Position numbers and translations under genes: made by a program. A stretch of DNA of 36,141 nucleotides from positions 1-36,141 of the forward strand of contig MKUM01000033.1 of assembly GCA_001897825.1 (NCBI GenBank), given 5' to 3'. Origin of the DNA: Candidatus Amoebophilus sp. 36-38 (GTDB taxonomy: Bacteria; Bacteroidota; Bacteroidia; Cytophagales; Amoebophilaceae). Under the pieces are notes generated by a model, which was not told the DNA's origin, searched no databases, and saw only the letters and a program-made list of their open reading frames with translations. Of this stretch, positions 9,773 through 18,912 are shown one piece after another. The first letter of the stretch is position 1; each line of letters begins with the position of its first letter.

Positions 9773-10205
9773 AATCGCATAATGATGTGCAATGTCGCAT
9801 TATATAAGATTTTTATCAGAATTGCAAATATGTATATAAATTATACTAAATTTTTGTATTTACTTTTACAAAATAGCTTATGATAATCATGGCATCTAGA
9901 TGATATATTTTTGGAAATAAACATTTGATTGATAAGGCTTGACGAGCTAAGAAATTTAAAAAGTTATACCTGGGGTTATCAAATTTAACTTTGATATAAT
10001 CTGTCTAGAAAAATATAAGTTCTTATTTCAGTTTTCTAAGATTAGACTTCAGATCTTTATCATATCTTGCGTATAACTTTATATTTCTATGTAACCTATC
10101 CTACATTTTGCTTAATTTCTTTGGTGATTTACTGTAGCTTGATTATAATTACGGTAATTTTAAAATTTTGTTAGCGGACTATAAAAAATAATATCTCATC
10201 TTTCT
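9773..10205. other. Divergent AT-rich intergenic region
   Basis: This 433-bp spacer separates the minus-strand lipoprotein gene from the plus-strand ABC transporter and must contain both promoters. It is very AT-rich. A TACATTTTG stretch near 10101 resembles the Bacteroidetes -7 element but the spacing is off by one base. No gene, RNA or repeat was recognised. Confidence 0.45.
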
Positions 10206-11168
10206 ATGCAAAGCGTAATCACTATAAAAGACCTTAAAAAAAAGTTTCCTGTAAAAGGAGGCTTCTATGAGGCCGTACGAGGCGTAAATTTAGAAGTGTT
10301 CGAAAAAGAAATTTTTGGTTTTTTAGGACCTAATGGAGCTGGGAAAACTACTACATTGAGAATGCTTACAACACTTCTTCCTATTGATAGCGGAGATGCT
10401 TTTGTAGCAGGTTATAATGTTAAAACACAGCCTCAAGAAGTTAGGCGCAGGATTGGGTTTGTAAGTCAGGAAGGAGGGGCAGATAGAAATGCTACAGGCC
10501 GTGAAAATTTGATGTTGCAAGGCAGGTTGTATGGTATGAGCCAAGCAGAAGTTAAGCAAGCAGCCAATCATTTAATTGAAATTCTTTCTTTGGGGGAATG
10601 TATTGATCGTTTTGTAACCACTTATTCAGGGGGCCAGCGACGTAGATTGGATGTAGCACTTGGAATGATGCATAAGCCTAAAATTCTTTTTTTAGATGAG
10701 CCAACAACTGGACTGGATCCTCAAAATCGTGCTAATTTATGGAATCAGATTAAGGCCTTGAAAAAAGAAGGTATCACCATATTTATTACTTCTCACTATT
10801 TAGATGAAATAGATTTCCTAGCTGATCGATTGGCTATTATGGACCAAGGAAAGATTGTAGAAGTTGGCACTCCTAAAGATTTAAAAAGACAAATTTCGGG
10901 TGATATTATTCATATTGGCGTAAATAAATCAGAAGAAGAACGGACAATTCAAATTTTGAAGGGACAGTCTTTCATTAAGGAAATTGCTCCAGATACCCAA
11001 CCTATACGTCTATATGTAGAACAAGGGGATGTAGCGTTAACGCAGATTTTACGTTTATTGGATGCAGAAAAGATTGTGCTTGAAAGTATTAGTTTATCTG
11101 TGCCAACACTTGATGACGTGTTTTTGAAAAAAACAGGCCATGCGCTTCGAGAAGAAGGAGGTCTATAG
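10206..11168 (+). CDS. ABC exporter ATP-binding protein (DrrA type)
   Basis: A 320-residue ATPase of an ABC-2 exporter. The Walker A motif GPNGAGKTT is at residues 41-49, the signature SGGQRRR starts at 141, and Walker B with the following D-loop (ILFLDEPTTGLDP) is at 160-172; the switch histidine is in ITSHYLDE. The C-terminal extension of about 90 residues after the ATPase core is typical of the daunorubicin-resistance DrrA branch. It energises export through the membrane partner encoded 55 bp downstream. The substrate cannot be told from sequence: drug, lipid or polysaccharide export are all seen in this branch. The ATG start is placed just before the first beta strand and is well supported. 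Confidence 0.95.
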   Translation: MQSVITIKDLKKKFPVKGGFYEAVRGVNLEVFEKEIFGFLGPNGAGKTTTLRMLTTLLPIDSGDAFVAGYNVKTQPQEVRRRIGFVSQEGGADRNATGRENLMLQGRLYGMSQAEVKQAANHLIEILSLGECIDRFVTTYSGGQRRRLDVALGMMHKPKILFLDEPTTGLDPQNRANLWNQIKALKKEGITIFITSHYLDEIDFLADRLAIMDQGKIVEVGTPKDLKRQISGDIIHIGVNKSEEERTIQILKGQSFIKEIAPDTQPIRLYVEQGDVALTQILRLLDAEKIVLESISLSVPTLDDVFLKKTGHALREEGGL

Positions 11169-11223
11169 GCAATTAATCTATAATATAATTAGAAAGTTAT
11201 ACATCAATTAAAAACGACTAAGT

Positions 11224-11979
11224 ATGATACAAGAAATAGGCTTATTATTCAGACGTAAATTAACAGAAACACGCAGAAATCCAGCTTTTGTATTTATGAG
11301 CCTTACGACACCGGTCATGTATTTGGGTCTTTTTGCTCCACTTTTAAAAAGTTTGGCTTTTAGCAAATCTTTTCCCACTGATAATATTTTAACTGTTTTT
11401 GTACCTGGCATGCTAGCTTTAACTGCATTTGGAGGATCAATGTTTGTTGGTTTTGGTATTATAGATGAGCTTAGAAGTGGTATTATTGAAAGATTTAGAG
11501 TGACCCCAATTAGTCGCTTTTCCATTTTAGGTGGAATGGTACTACAAGATGTGGTTGTTAATTTAATTAGTTCATTATTCTTTGTACTGATTGCTTTACC
11601 TTTTGGATTCCGTATAAACATTTCGGGTCTAGGTATACTGCTCATCCTTCTAAGCTTATTAATTGCTACTACATCATCTTTTAGCTATGCGCTAGGACTT
11701 ATAACAAAAAGTGAAGATAAACTAGCCCCTATTACACATGGTATCAATATGCCGCTGACGCTCCTTTCAGGTATGATGCTTCCCATGAGTCTTGCTCCAA
11801 CATGGCTTAGAACTATTGCACATTTCAACCCAATCTATTATGTAGTTGAAGCTGCTCGTCATTTAACAATAGGAGAGTTGATGCATGTAAGTGTGGGATA
11901 TGCTTTTTTATTTATGATTCCAGTTACGTTGGTTGTTATGGGATGGGCTACAAGAGTATTTTCAAAAGCAGTGATGTAA
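11224..11979 (+). CDS. ABC-2 type permease (DrrB type)
   Basis: A 251-residue integral membrane protein of the ABC-2 family, with about six hydrophobic segments. The conserved central pieces are visible: the PGMLALTAFGGS helix, the cytosolic segment GIIERFRVTPISR that contacts the ATPase, and the C-terminal PLTLLSGMMLPMSLAPTWLRTIAHFNPIYYVVEAAR signature region (described by position: about residues 175-212). Encoded right after the ATPase, so the pair forms a complete homodimeric exporter. The length matches family norms. It converges on the mrp gene. Confidence 0.93.
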   Translation: MIQEIGLLFRRKLTETRRNPAFVFMSLTTPVMYLGLFAPLLKSLAFSKSFPTDNILTVFVPGMLALTAFGGSMFVGFGIIDELRSGIIERFRVTPISRFSILGGMVLQDVVVNLISSLFFVLIALPFGFRINISGLGILLILLSLLIATTSSFSYALGLITKSEDKLAPITHGINMPLTLLSGMMLPMSLAPTWLRTIAHFNPIYYVVEAARHLTIGELMHVSVGYAFLFMIPVTLVVMGWATRVFSKAVM

Positions 11980-12092
11980 GCTAGCTTGTTATTTGCTGGC
12001 CGAGTTAAATGTTTTTAGGGTTTCCTGGTGATATCAGCTTTTCCTGGTACTCGACAGGTTATTTATTCTAATATATAGGGATATCAGAGTAA

Positions 12093-13187
12093 TTATTTTC
12101 TTAGGACACGTTGAGTAGGGAATAACTGTATATTGCGAATACTTACTTGCTGAGCTAGGGCACTGGCTAAATCCTTAAATAAGTTACCTAACTCGGTTGA
12201 AGCCTTGGCAGCGGGTACACCTTCATCACTTGTCTCTCGGATGGCTGTTATCAATGGGATTTCCCCTAAAAAAGGTACATCGTAGTTATCTGCTAATTCC
12301 TTGCCTCCTCCTTGGCCAAAAGGATAATACCGTTGTTTGTTAGCCAGTTCTTCTGGAATAAAATAAGCCATATTTTCTATCAGGCCTAGTATCGGTACTT
12401 CAATGGCAGACTTTTTAAACATTGCAATGGCTTTTACCACGTCTGCTAATGCTAGTTTTTGAGGTGTAGTTACAATAACGGCTCCTGTTACCGGGACAGC
12501 TTGTACTAATGTAAGCTGGATATCACTAGTACCAGGTGGTAGATCAACTAGTAGATAATCTAGTTCTTCCCAGGCTGTATCATATAGAAACTGTCGCAAT
12601 GCAGTACTAGCCATCGGGCCTCGCCAAACCACAGCACCTTCCTGAGGGGTTAAAAAGCCTATAGATATTAATTTAACGCCATGCTTTACTAAGGGTACTA
12701 GGTATTTTTTGTTTTCTACTTGTTCTACAATAGGCTTTTCATGTTCACAGCCAAATAAGGTGGGAATAGAAGGTCCAAATATATCAGCATCGAGCAGGCC
12801 TACTGTTGCTCCTTGCTGAGCTAAACTGACGGCTAGATTAGCAGCTATGGTTGATTTGCCTACACCTCCTTTGCCCGAGGCAATTGCAATAATATTTTTC
12901 ACATTTGGCAACCTCCCTACTTGAGATTGGGTAGCCGTTACCCGAGCAGTAGTAGTTATATCTACTAGTATTTCTTTACTTACATGGGAACGAATAGCCT
13001 CTATACAAGCTTTTTTTAAGTATTCTTGTAGTGGGCAGGCTGGTGTAGTAAGAACAAGGGTAAAAGTTACTTTTTCGAAAGTTACTTGCAAGGATTGGAT
13101 CATTTCCAAGCTTACTAGATCTTTTTTAAGGTCTGGATCTTCTACAGTGCTAAGGGCTTGTAAAACTGCTTGTTTAAGTTTTTCCAT
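12093..13187 (-). CDS. mrp: Mrp/NBP35-family Fe-S cluster carrier ATPase
   Basis: A 364-residue cytoplasmic P-loop ATPase of the Mrp/ApbC/NBP35 family, which holds and transfers Fe-S clusters to target proteins. Residues 1-80 form a MIP18-like (DUF59) domain with the TTPACP cysteine (C51); the deviant Walker A motif GKGGVGKST is at 105-113; the DLPPGTSD motif follows in the middle. The CPxC pair that many Mrp proteins carry after the ENMAYF segment is absent: here the segment runs ENMAYFIPEEL. From memory that variant is common in Bacteroidetes, so the protein need not be broken, but cluster binding must differ from the CPxC type. It lies 4 kb from the suf genes, which contain another MIP18-like protein. 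The 405-bp upstream spacer is shared divergently with cca. Confidence 0.93.
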   Translation of the reverse strand: MEKLKQAVLQALSTVEDPDLKKDLVSLEMIQSLQVTFEKVTFTLVLTTPACPLQEYLKKACIEAIRSHVSKEILVDITTTARVTATQSQVGRLPNVKNIIAIASGKGGVGKSTIAANLAVSLAQQGATVGLLDADIFGPSIPTLFGCEHEKPIVEQVENKKYLVPLVKHGVKLISIGFLTPQEGAVVWRGPMASTALRQFLYDTAWEELDYLLVDLPPGTSDIQLTLVQAVPVTGAVIVTTPQKLALADVVKAIAMFKKSAIEVPILGLIENMAYFIPEELANKQRYYPFGQGGGKELADNYDVPFLGEIPLITAIRETSDEGVPAAKASTELGNLFKDLASALAQQVSIRNIQLFPTQRVLRK

Positions 13188-13592
13188 ATAATAGCCAAGT
13201 TAAAAAAGTTATGGGAGATAATTTTATATGTTTATTGATTTAGTTGATCCTTAAGAACGATTTGAAACTTTTTTAAGCTTGGTAAAAAATGTAAATTATG
13301 TAAATTCTAGGGTTTTTCCTCCAGAGGGATACTTTTTTTAGCTTTTGGTCGAGGAATAAATTCTGTATCCTTGGCAAATCACAGGTCAGAATAAATGAAA
13401 CATTGTACTAGATTAAAATTTTAAAAATTGTATTTCCACTATATGATCATTTTATGGCATCTTAGAATTATTTTTATAAAAATTATTAACACTTGTACGT
13501 GTATGACTGAATGCTATGGCGGTTACGTACCGAATAGATATAATTATATGAATCCTATTTAAGGCATATTAGATTGTAGTGATTTACAGAAT
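13188..13592. other. Divergent intergenic region between mrp and cca
   Basis: A 405-bp AT-rich spacer between two divergent genes that should hold both promoters. I looked for tRNA genes, small ORFs and repeats and saw nothing convincing. Confidence 0.45.
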
Positions 13593-15023
13593 ATGAATTG
13601 CAGCAAATTACTAGTTAACTATCCAGTATTAGAAAAAATTGGTCATACAGCAGATCAATTAGGTTTGGAGGTTTGTGTGGTAGGTGGATTTGTTCGCGAT
13701 TTATTTTTAAAACGACCTTCTTCAGATATTGATATTGTATGTGTAGGTAATGGTACGGAGTTTGCCGAAGCAGTTGCTAAAGAATTAGGAGACAATATCA
13801 AAGTAAATGTTTTTAAGACATTTGGTACCGCTATGCTACGTTGGCAAGATTATGAAATAGAATTTGTAGGTGCTAGAAAAGAATCTTATAATCGACATTC
13901 CAGAAATCCGATAGTGACCCAGGGTACCTTAGTTGATGATCAGCGGAGAAGAGATTTTACTATCAACACACTTGCTATCCGATTAAATAAGCCTCAGTGG
14001 GGAGAATTAATAGACGACCTAGGGGGGATGGCTGATCTGGAAAGTAAAATAATTAGAACTCCGTTAGATCCTGAGATAACATTCTCTGATGATCCACTAC
14101 GTATGTTGCGGGCTATTCGATTTGCTACGCAACTTCATTTTACAATAGCCCCCATTACATTGGCAGCTATTCAACACCATGCAGAGCGTATTAAGATTGT
14201 TTCTCAAGAACGTATTACGGACGAATTAAATAAGATTATATTAGCTAATATCCCTTCCGAAGGATTTGAGTTGCTGTTTGATACGGGCTTGTTAAAACTT
14301 TTTTTTCCTGTATTAACCAATTTACAAGGTAAGGAAACCATAGAAGGGCATACCCATAAGGATAATTTTTATCATACGCTACAAGTATTGGATAATGTGG
14401 CAGAAGTCTCTGATAATCTCTGGTTACGTTGGGCTGCTATATTACATGATATTGCTAAGCCACTTACTAAAAAATTTAGTCCAGACATTGGGTTTTCCTT
14501 TCATGGGCATGAAGATTTAGGAGCTAAGATGGTTCCAAAAATTTTTAAGCAATTGAAGCTCCCGTTTCAAGAAAATATGACATATGTCCAAAAATTGGTG
14601 CGGTTACATCTGAGGCCTATCGTATTGGCACAAGAGGTGGTCACTGATTCGGCTGTAAGAAGGCTCATTTATGAAGCAGGGAATATCATAGGAGATCTGA
14701 TGCTTCTATGCAGAGCTGATATTACTTCCAATAATCCTGTCCGTATTAAGGAGTATCTGAAAAATTTCGATAAGGTAGAGGAAAAGATACAAGAAGTAGA
14801 AGAAAAAGACCAAATTAGAAATCTTCAGCCTATTATTACAGGAGATATTATCATGCAAACTTTTCAGGTTAAGCCCTCACACATCATCGGAGAGATCAAA
14901 GCAGCCATCAAAGAAGCTATCTTAGAAGGAGAGATTCGGAACGAATATGAAGAGGCTTTTCAATACATGTTAAAGCTGGGTGCCGTTCATGGGTTAACTC
15001 CTATTAGTACTCTTAAAAGATGA
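13593..15023 (+). CDS. cca: CCA tRNA nucleotidyltransferase with HD domain
   Basis: A 476-residue class II nucleotidyltransferase that adds or repairs the 3' CCA of tRNAs. The nucleotide-binding GGFVRD motif is at residues 31-36, followed by the metal-binding carboxylates in SDIDIV. The conserved RRDFTINTLA segment and the DDPLRMLRAIRFA neck motif follow. The C-terminal half contains an HD domain (ILHDIAKP, then the HGHEDLGA segment) as in Bacteroidetes homologues. A poly(A) polymerase is the main alternative within this family, but length and the HD domain favour CCA addition. The ATG start directly precedes the conserved N-terminal helix. Confidence 0.92.
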   Translation: MNCSKLLVNYPVLEKIGHTADQLGLEVCVVGGFVRDLFLKRPSSDIDIVCVGNGTEFAEAVAKELGDNIKVNVFKTFGTAMLRWQDYEIEFVGARKESYNRHSRNPIVTQGTLVDDQRRRDFTINTLAIRLNKPQWGELIDDLGGMADLESKIIRTPLDPEITFSDDPLRMLRAIRFATQLHFTIAPITLAAIQHHAERIKIVSQERITDELNKIILANIPSEGFELLFDTGLLKLFFPVLTNLQGKETIEGHTHKDNFYHTLQVLDNVAEVSDNLWLRWAAILHDIAKPLTKKFSPDIGFSFHGHEDLGAKMVPKIFKQLKLPFQENMTYVQKLVRLHLRPIVLAQEVVTDSAVRRLIYEAGNIIGDLMLLCRADITSNNPVRIKEYLKNFDKVEEKIQEVEEKDQIRNLQPIITGDIIMQTFQVKPSHIIGEIKAAIKEAILEGEIRNEYEEAFQYMLKLGAVHGLTPISTLKR

Positions 15024-15112
15024 AAATGACAAAATTAGGTTGTATCTTATATAGAGTGGGCAGGTTGTGAATTAAGTTATATCAATTGACTAAACTTTAC
15101 CTTACTTATACA

Positions 15113-15958
15113 ATGCGTACATCAATAAATTTCCCCATTCCAATTTTACATATCATAGCTGTAGTTTTAATGATATTTTCGATGTGTGAATGTAAGTCGT
15201 CTGACAATGCACAGCCACGCAGACGCGTTAAGCAGTTAGCCGAAGCACAGAGCGAGTCAGGAGAAATTGCTCAGTTGTTATGTGGTGGCAACAATCCAGG
15301 AGAAGCTGAGAGTGATAAAGATCGAAGGGAGAAAAAAATAGCTGACAAGTGGAAAGTATCTTACACCCGATATTTTAAAGAAAGGCAAAAAAAAGTGGAA
15401 ACTAAAAAAGAACATGTCCAATTTTTGGAGAATAGTTATTATGTTGCTGTATCTACCATTGAAATTGCCTTCCAGTATCATACTTATACAAGGGACAGTA
15501 ATAAATGGCATCCTATATTGGAATTTCGTGATGCAGTTATGAAAACTCTTGATGCCTTAGTCTTGATTAGACCTAATCTACAAAGTGAATTAGTAACTGC
15601 AAAAGCTGCTATTGAGAAGATTGAAGGAGGTTGTGATATGGGTGGTTGTCCATTTGTAAGTCTAAAATATGTAGAGCCTGAAAGTGAGAAGCTACAAATA
15701 TTGCTTACCAGTATGGATAAGATGCTAGCAAGGGTAAAAGTTCAACATGAGTCAGTTTACAACATAGGTAAGCGAGCAAGTGAAATAGCTAAACAAGCGA
15801 TACAGGAATTTAAAGAAAAAACTAATAATTTTGATGTTACTCGCATGGAGTCAGAACGACAAAAGCTCTTTTGTGAATTTGTACAATCAACAGCCCTGTT
15901 TACAATCGCTTTAAAAGAATTATATGAAGATAGCCTCGCTTCAGCAACTGCTAGGTAA
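15113..15958 (+). CDS. Unrecognised helical lipoprotein-like protein
   Basis: A 281-residue protein with no family I recognise. I prefer the ATG at 15113 over an in-frame TTG at 15086, because it begins directly before a good signal segment (residues 8-25). The segment ends in FSMCEC, a poor lipobox since methionine precedes the cysteine, so lipid attachment is uncertain but export is likely. The rest is polar and mostly helical, with a basic/acidic region around residues 60-95 that could form a coiled coil. A CDMGGC motif at residues 174-179 offers two cysteines that could form a disulfide. It lies 90 bp after cca and 24 bp before rsmH, so it may be co-transcribed with rsmH, but nothing links them functionally. 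Confidence 0.7.
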   Translation: MRTSINFPIPILHIIAVVLMIFSMCECKSSDNAQPRRRVKQLAEAQSESGEIAQLLCGGNNPGEAESDKDRREKKIADKWKVSYTRYFKERQKKVETKKEHVQFLENSYYVAVSTIEIAFQYHTYTRDSNKWHPILEFRDAVMKTLDALVLIRPNLQSELVTAKAAIEKIEGGCDMGGCPFVSLKYVEPESEKLQILLTSMDKMLARVKVQHESVYNIGKRASEIAKQAIQEFKEKTNNFDVTRMESERQKLFCEFVQSTALFTIALKELYEDSLASATAR

Positions 15959-15982
15959 ATCAGAGAAGATGGGGTTATAAAT

Positions 15983-16939
15983 ATGCTTATGGACACTTTA
16001 CATATTCCTGTAACTACCTTATCTTATCATCAACCTGTGATGCTACAAGAAAGCTTACAGGGATTGGCTATTCAGCCAGATGGTATTTATGTAGATGTAA
16101 CTTTTGGGGGAGGGGGACATTCACGTGCTATTTTAAATCATTTACAAAAAGGGAGATTGTTTGCATTTGATCAAGATGAAGATGCAGCAGTTATAGCCAG
16201 TAAACTTCACCACCCTGCCTTTACTTTTATAAGGGCTAATGCTAGATTTTTACAGCGTTTCTTAGCGTATCATCAAATAGAAAGAATAGATGGATTAATA
16301 GCAGATTTAGGAGTTTCTTCATACCAAATTGATACAGCAGAACGCGGTTTCTCTACTCGTTTAGAAGGCCCGTTGGATATGCGTATGGACCAAGCCAATA
16401 AGCTTACTGCTAGCCAACTAGTTAATACTTATTCTTTTGAAGATTTAACTAAGTTGTTTAGAACTTATGGGGAGCTCTCTAGAGCACCTGTATTAGCTAA
16501 AGCCTTGCTAGCAGCTAGGAATAAAAAGCCCATTGAAACTACCCAAGAACTTAAAGAAATAATGTTGCCTTTTGTACATCCTCGTAAAAGCTCTAAGTTC
16601 TTGGCCCAGATATTCCAAGCATTGCGCATAGAAGTAAATGATGAATTAGGGGCGTTAAGATCGTTACTTGAGCAAAGTATCCAGTTTCTCAGTCCAGGGG
16701 GTAGACTTGTTGTGATAGCTTATCATTCTCTGGAAGATAGGTTGGTTAAAAGGTTTATCAAAACAGGAAATTTTGAGGGTGAATTGCAAAAAGATATGTA
16801 TGGTAATCCGCTACAGCCCATGATCCCCATATCTAAAAAAGCAGTTGTTCCTTCTGAAGCAGAGCTAGCAGCCAATCCCAGGTCCCGCAGTGCTAAGTTG
16901 AGGATAGGGGAGCGAACTGATTATAAAAGAGATACCTAA
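15983..16939 (+). CDS. rsmH: 16S rRNA (cytosine-N4) methyltransferase RsmH
   Basis: A 318-residue SAM-dependent methyltransferase (MraW/RsmH) that N4-methylates C1402 (E. coli numbering) in the decoding centre of 16S rRNA. The SAM-binding motif FGGGGHSRAIL is near residue 42; the family signatures DLGVSSYQIDTAERGFS and PLDMRMD follow, and the C-terminus carries AYHSLEDRLVKRF and the RSRSAKLRIGER tail. The length is normal. In most bacteria rsmH begins the division and cell-wall cluster; here no mraZ, ftsL, ftsI or mur gene accompanies it. An ATG at 15989 is an alternative start with little effect on the protein. Confidence 0.96.
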   Translation: MLMDTLHIPVTTLSYHQPVMLQESLQGLAIQPDGIYVDVTFGGGGHSRAILNHLQKGRLFAFDQDEDAAVIASKLHHPAFTFIRANARFLQRFLAYHQIERIDGLIADLGVSSYQIDTAERGFSTRLEGPLDMRMDQANKLTASQLVNTYSFEDLTKLFRTYGELSRAPVLAKALLAARNKKPIETTQELKEIMLPFVHPRKSSKFLAQIFQALRIEVNDELGALRSLLEQSIQFLSPGGRLVVIAYHSLEDRLVKRFIKTGNFEGELQKDMYGNPLQPMIPISKKAVVPSEAELAANPRSRSAKLRIGERTDYKRDT

Positions 16940-16969
16940 TTTCCATTTATAAATATTAAATTTTCTGTT

Positions 16970-16996
16970 ATCAAGGGATTTTACCTAGTCCTTGAT
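16970..16996 (+). terminator. Possible terminator hairpin after rsmH
   Basis: ATCAAGG and CCTTGAT form a 7-bp imperfect-loop inverted repeat about 30 bp after the rsmH stop. It lacks a clean T-run, so the assignment rests on position. Confidence 0.3.
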
Positions 16997-17052
16997 CATA
17001 ACAATTTGGTTAATTATTTAAAATTTTCAACCTTAAATATTTTAAATTGTGG

Positions 17053-17074
17053 TGTCAGGGCTCCAGCCCTGACA
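17053..17074. repeat. Palindromic element, short copy
   Basis: TGTCAGGGCT (17053-17062) and AGCCCTGACA (17065-17074) form a perfect 10-bp inverted repeat around CC, preceded by GG. The same GGTGTCAGGGCT half-site occurs in the longer palindrome at 27050-27090, 10 kb away, so this looks like a small family of intergenic palindromes. Termination of rsmH is another possible role. Confidence 0.75.
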
Positions 17075-17139
17075 TATAATTATGTAATAATCCATCATTT
17101 CGCTATCAGCAAGCAAGTCATATATTACAGGGTTTTAGC

Positions 17140-17147
17140 TATCTTTG
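17140..17147 (+). promoter_or_regulatory. Candidate Bacteroidetes -7 element for sufS
   Basis: TATCTTTG matches the Bacteroidetes -7 consensus TAnnTTTG exactly, about 50 bp before the preferred sufS start. I saw no good -33 TTG at the expected distance. The TTG that would extend the sufS frame (17145) lies inside this motif, which argues against that start. Confidence 0.4.
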
Positions 17148-17198
17148 GAAGATGTTTTTAGGTTGAATGCCTATATTACCAACTATTTCAATGCGGCC

Positions 17199-18443
17199 AT
17201 GTTAAATTCTCTATCAAAATCTACTAGGTGGGATGTACAGAAAATTAGGAAAGAATTTCCTGGTTTAGAGCAGGTAGTACATGGTAATAAGCAATTGGTC
17301 TATTTGGATAATGCTGCTACTACCCAAAAGCCACAGGTTGTATTGGATACGCTCATCGATTATTATCGCTATAGCAATGCAAACGTGCATCGGGCTATTC
17401 ATATTTTGGGAGATCGGGCTACAGAAGCTTTGGAGGAAACTCGCAAAGCTGTACAAAAATTTATTAATGCTCCAGAAGCGGAGGAAATCATTTTTACATC
17501 AGGTACTACGGCAAGTATAAACTTGGTAGCAAGTAGCTATGGACAACGCTTTATACAAGCTGGTGATGAAATTATTATTTCCCATATGGAGCACCATGCC
17601 AATCTAGTTCCGTGGCAGATGCTGTGTCAAAGTAAAGGAGCAAATCTTAAAGTGATTCCTATTCACGAACGTGGAGAACTTGACATGGATGCTTTTGAAA
17701 GATTATTAAGTTCTAAAACTAAGCTGGTAGCTATCACCTATGTATCTAACAATTTAGGGACCATTAATCCTATCCAAGAAATGATAGCTAAAGCACATAC
17801 GATGGGAGCAATCGTACTCACAGATGCTGCCCAGGCAGTCCCTCACTTCTCGCTAGATGTGCAAGAGCTAGATTGTGATTTTTTAGCTTTTTCTGCCCAC
17901 AAAGCTTATGGACCTACTGGAGTAGGTATTTTATATGGCAAAAGAGCTTTGTTAGAAAGTATGTCGCCTTATCAAGGTGGAGGGGAGATGATTAAAGAAG
18001 TGACTTTGTCAAAAAGTACGTATAATGATATTCCTTATAAATTTGAAGCAGGTACTCCTAATATCGCTAATATCATTGCTTTTAAAGCAGCTCTAAAATT
18101 TATTCAGGATATAGGTTGGGATCATATTAAGAAACATGAAGAAAATTTAACTAAATACACCCAAAAACTTATAGGCCAACTGGATCGTGTTCGACTTATT
18201 GGTACCGCCCCTGATAAAGTAGGAATTGTTTCTTTTGTCATAGATAGTATGCACCATCTAGATGTGGGTATGCTGCTAGATGCACAGGGGATAGCTGTAA
18301 GAACAGGTTATGGATGTTCCCAGCCGCTTATACAAAGCTTGGGTTTAGATGGAATTATCCGTGTTTCTTTAGCCATGTATAACACAGTGGAAGAAATCGA
18401 CTATTTAGTAGGAGCACTGACTAAGCTGATACATAAAAATTAA
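17199..18443 (+). CDS. sufS: Cysteine desulfurase SufS
   Basis: A pyridoxal-phosphate enzyme, 414 residues from the ATG at 17199, which matches the SufS length; the longer TTG version from 17145 adds 18 unrelated residues and overlaps a promoter-like motif. It takes sulfur from cysteine and passes the persulfide to SufE for Fe-S cluster building. The PLP lysine is K235 in FSAHKAYGPTGVG, the catalytic cysteine is C373 in RTGYGCSQP, and YLDNAATTQKP marks the N-terminus. In many SufS proteins the residue before the catalytic cysteine is histidine (RTGHHC); here it is glycine. First gene of a sufS-sufE-sufT run; sufB, sufC and sufD are not in the window. Confidence 0.96.
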   Translation: MLNSLSKSTRWDVQKIRKEFPGLEQVVHGNKQLVYLDNAATTQKPQVVLDTLIDYYRYSNANVHRAIHILGDRATEALEETRKAVQKFINAPEAEEIIFTSGTTASINLVASSYGQRFIQAGDEIIISHMEHHANLVPWQMLCQSKGANLKVIPIHERGELDMDAFERLLSSKTKLVAITYVSNNLGTINPIQEMIAKAHTMGAIVLTDAAQAVPHFSLDVQELDCDFLAFSAHKAYGPTGVGILYGKRALLESMSPYQGGGEMIKEVTLSKSTYNDIPYKFEAGTPNIANIIAFKAALKFIQDIGWDHIKKHEENLTKYTQKLIGQLDRVRLIGTAPDKVGIVSFVIDSMHHLDVGMLLDAQGIAVRTGYGCSQPLIQSLGLDGIIRVSLAMYNTVEEIDYLVGALTKLIHKN

Positions 18444-18464
18444 ACGTTTCATCTATTATTTATT

Positions 18465-18911
18465 ATGTTAGATAATTCGGTCCAATCGACACAGGCAATT
18501 CAAGAACAGATTATTGAAGAATTTAAATTCTTAGAAGGAGATAGGGAGGCCATGTTACATTATTTAATCGAGATAGGGGAGAAGTTGCCTCCATTAGCAG
18601 AGGTCCATAAAATCGAACAAAATAAAATACAAGGTTGTATGTCTAGTGTTTGGCTGGTTTGTAGAAAAGAAGGAGAGCGGTTATTTTTTGAAGCAGATAG
18701 CAATACTGCAATCACCAAAGGCCTTATTAGCTTGCTACTACGTGTATTGTCTGGACAGACTATACAGACTATCTTAGCTACGAACCTCTATTTTGTGGAG
18801 GAGATAGGTATGCAACAATTGATAGGATCACAGCGATCTAGTGGTTTTGCGAGTATGATCAAGCAGATAGAAACATTAGCTAATACCTATCAACTTAGGG
18901 AACCAATTTAG
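18465..18911 (+). CDS. sufE: SufE sulfur acceptor
   Basis: A 148-residue SufE-family protein that accepts persulfide sulfur from SufS and hands it to the SufBCD scaffold. The active cysteine is C58 in the conserved segment KIQGCMSSVWL. The region TKGLISLLLRVLSGQT is also typical. It starts 21 bp after sufS and ends one base before the sufT start codon, so the three are surely one transcript. Length is normal. Confidence 0.95.
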   Translation: MLDNSVQSTQAIQEQIIEEFKFLEGDREAMLHYLIEIGEKLPPLAEVHKIEQNKIQGCMSSVWLVCRKEGERLFFEADSNTAITKGLISLLLRVLSGQTIQTILATNLYFVEEIGMQQLIGSQRSSGFASMIKQIETLANTYQLREPI

Positions 18912-18912
18912 C

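Noticed and set aside
17145..17198. N-terminal extension of sufS from a TTG codon
   Set aside because: The extra residues match nothing in SufS, and the codon lies in a -7 promoter-like motif; ATG at 17199 gives the normal length.
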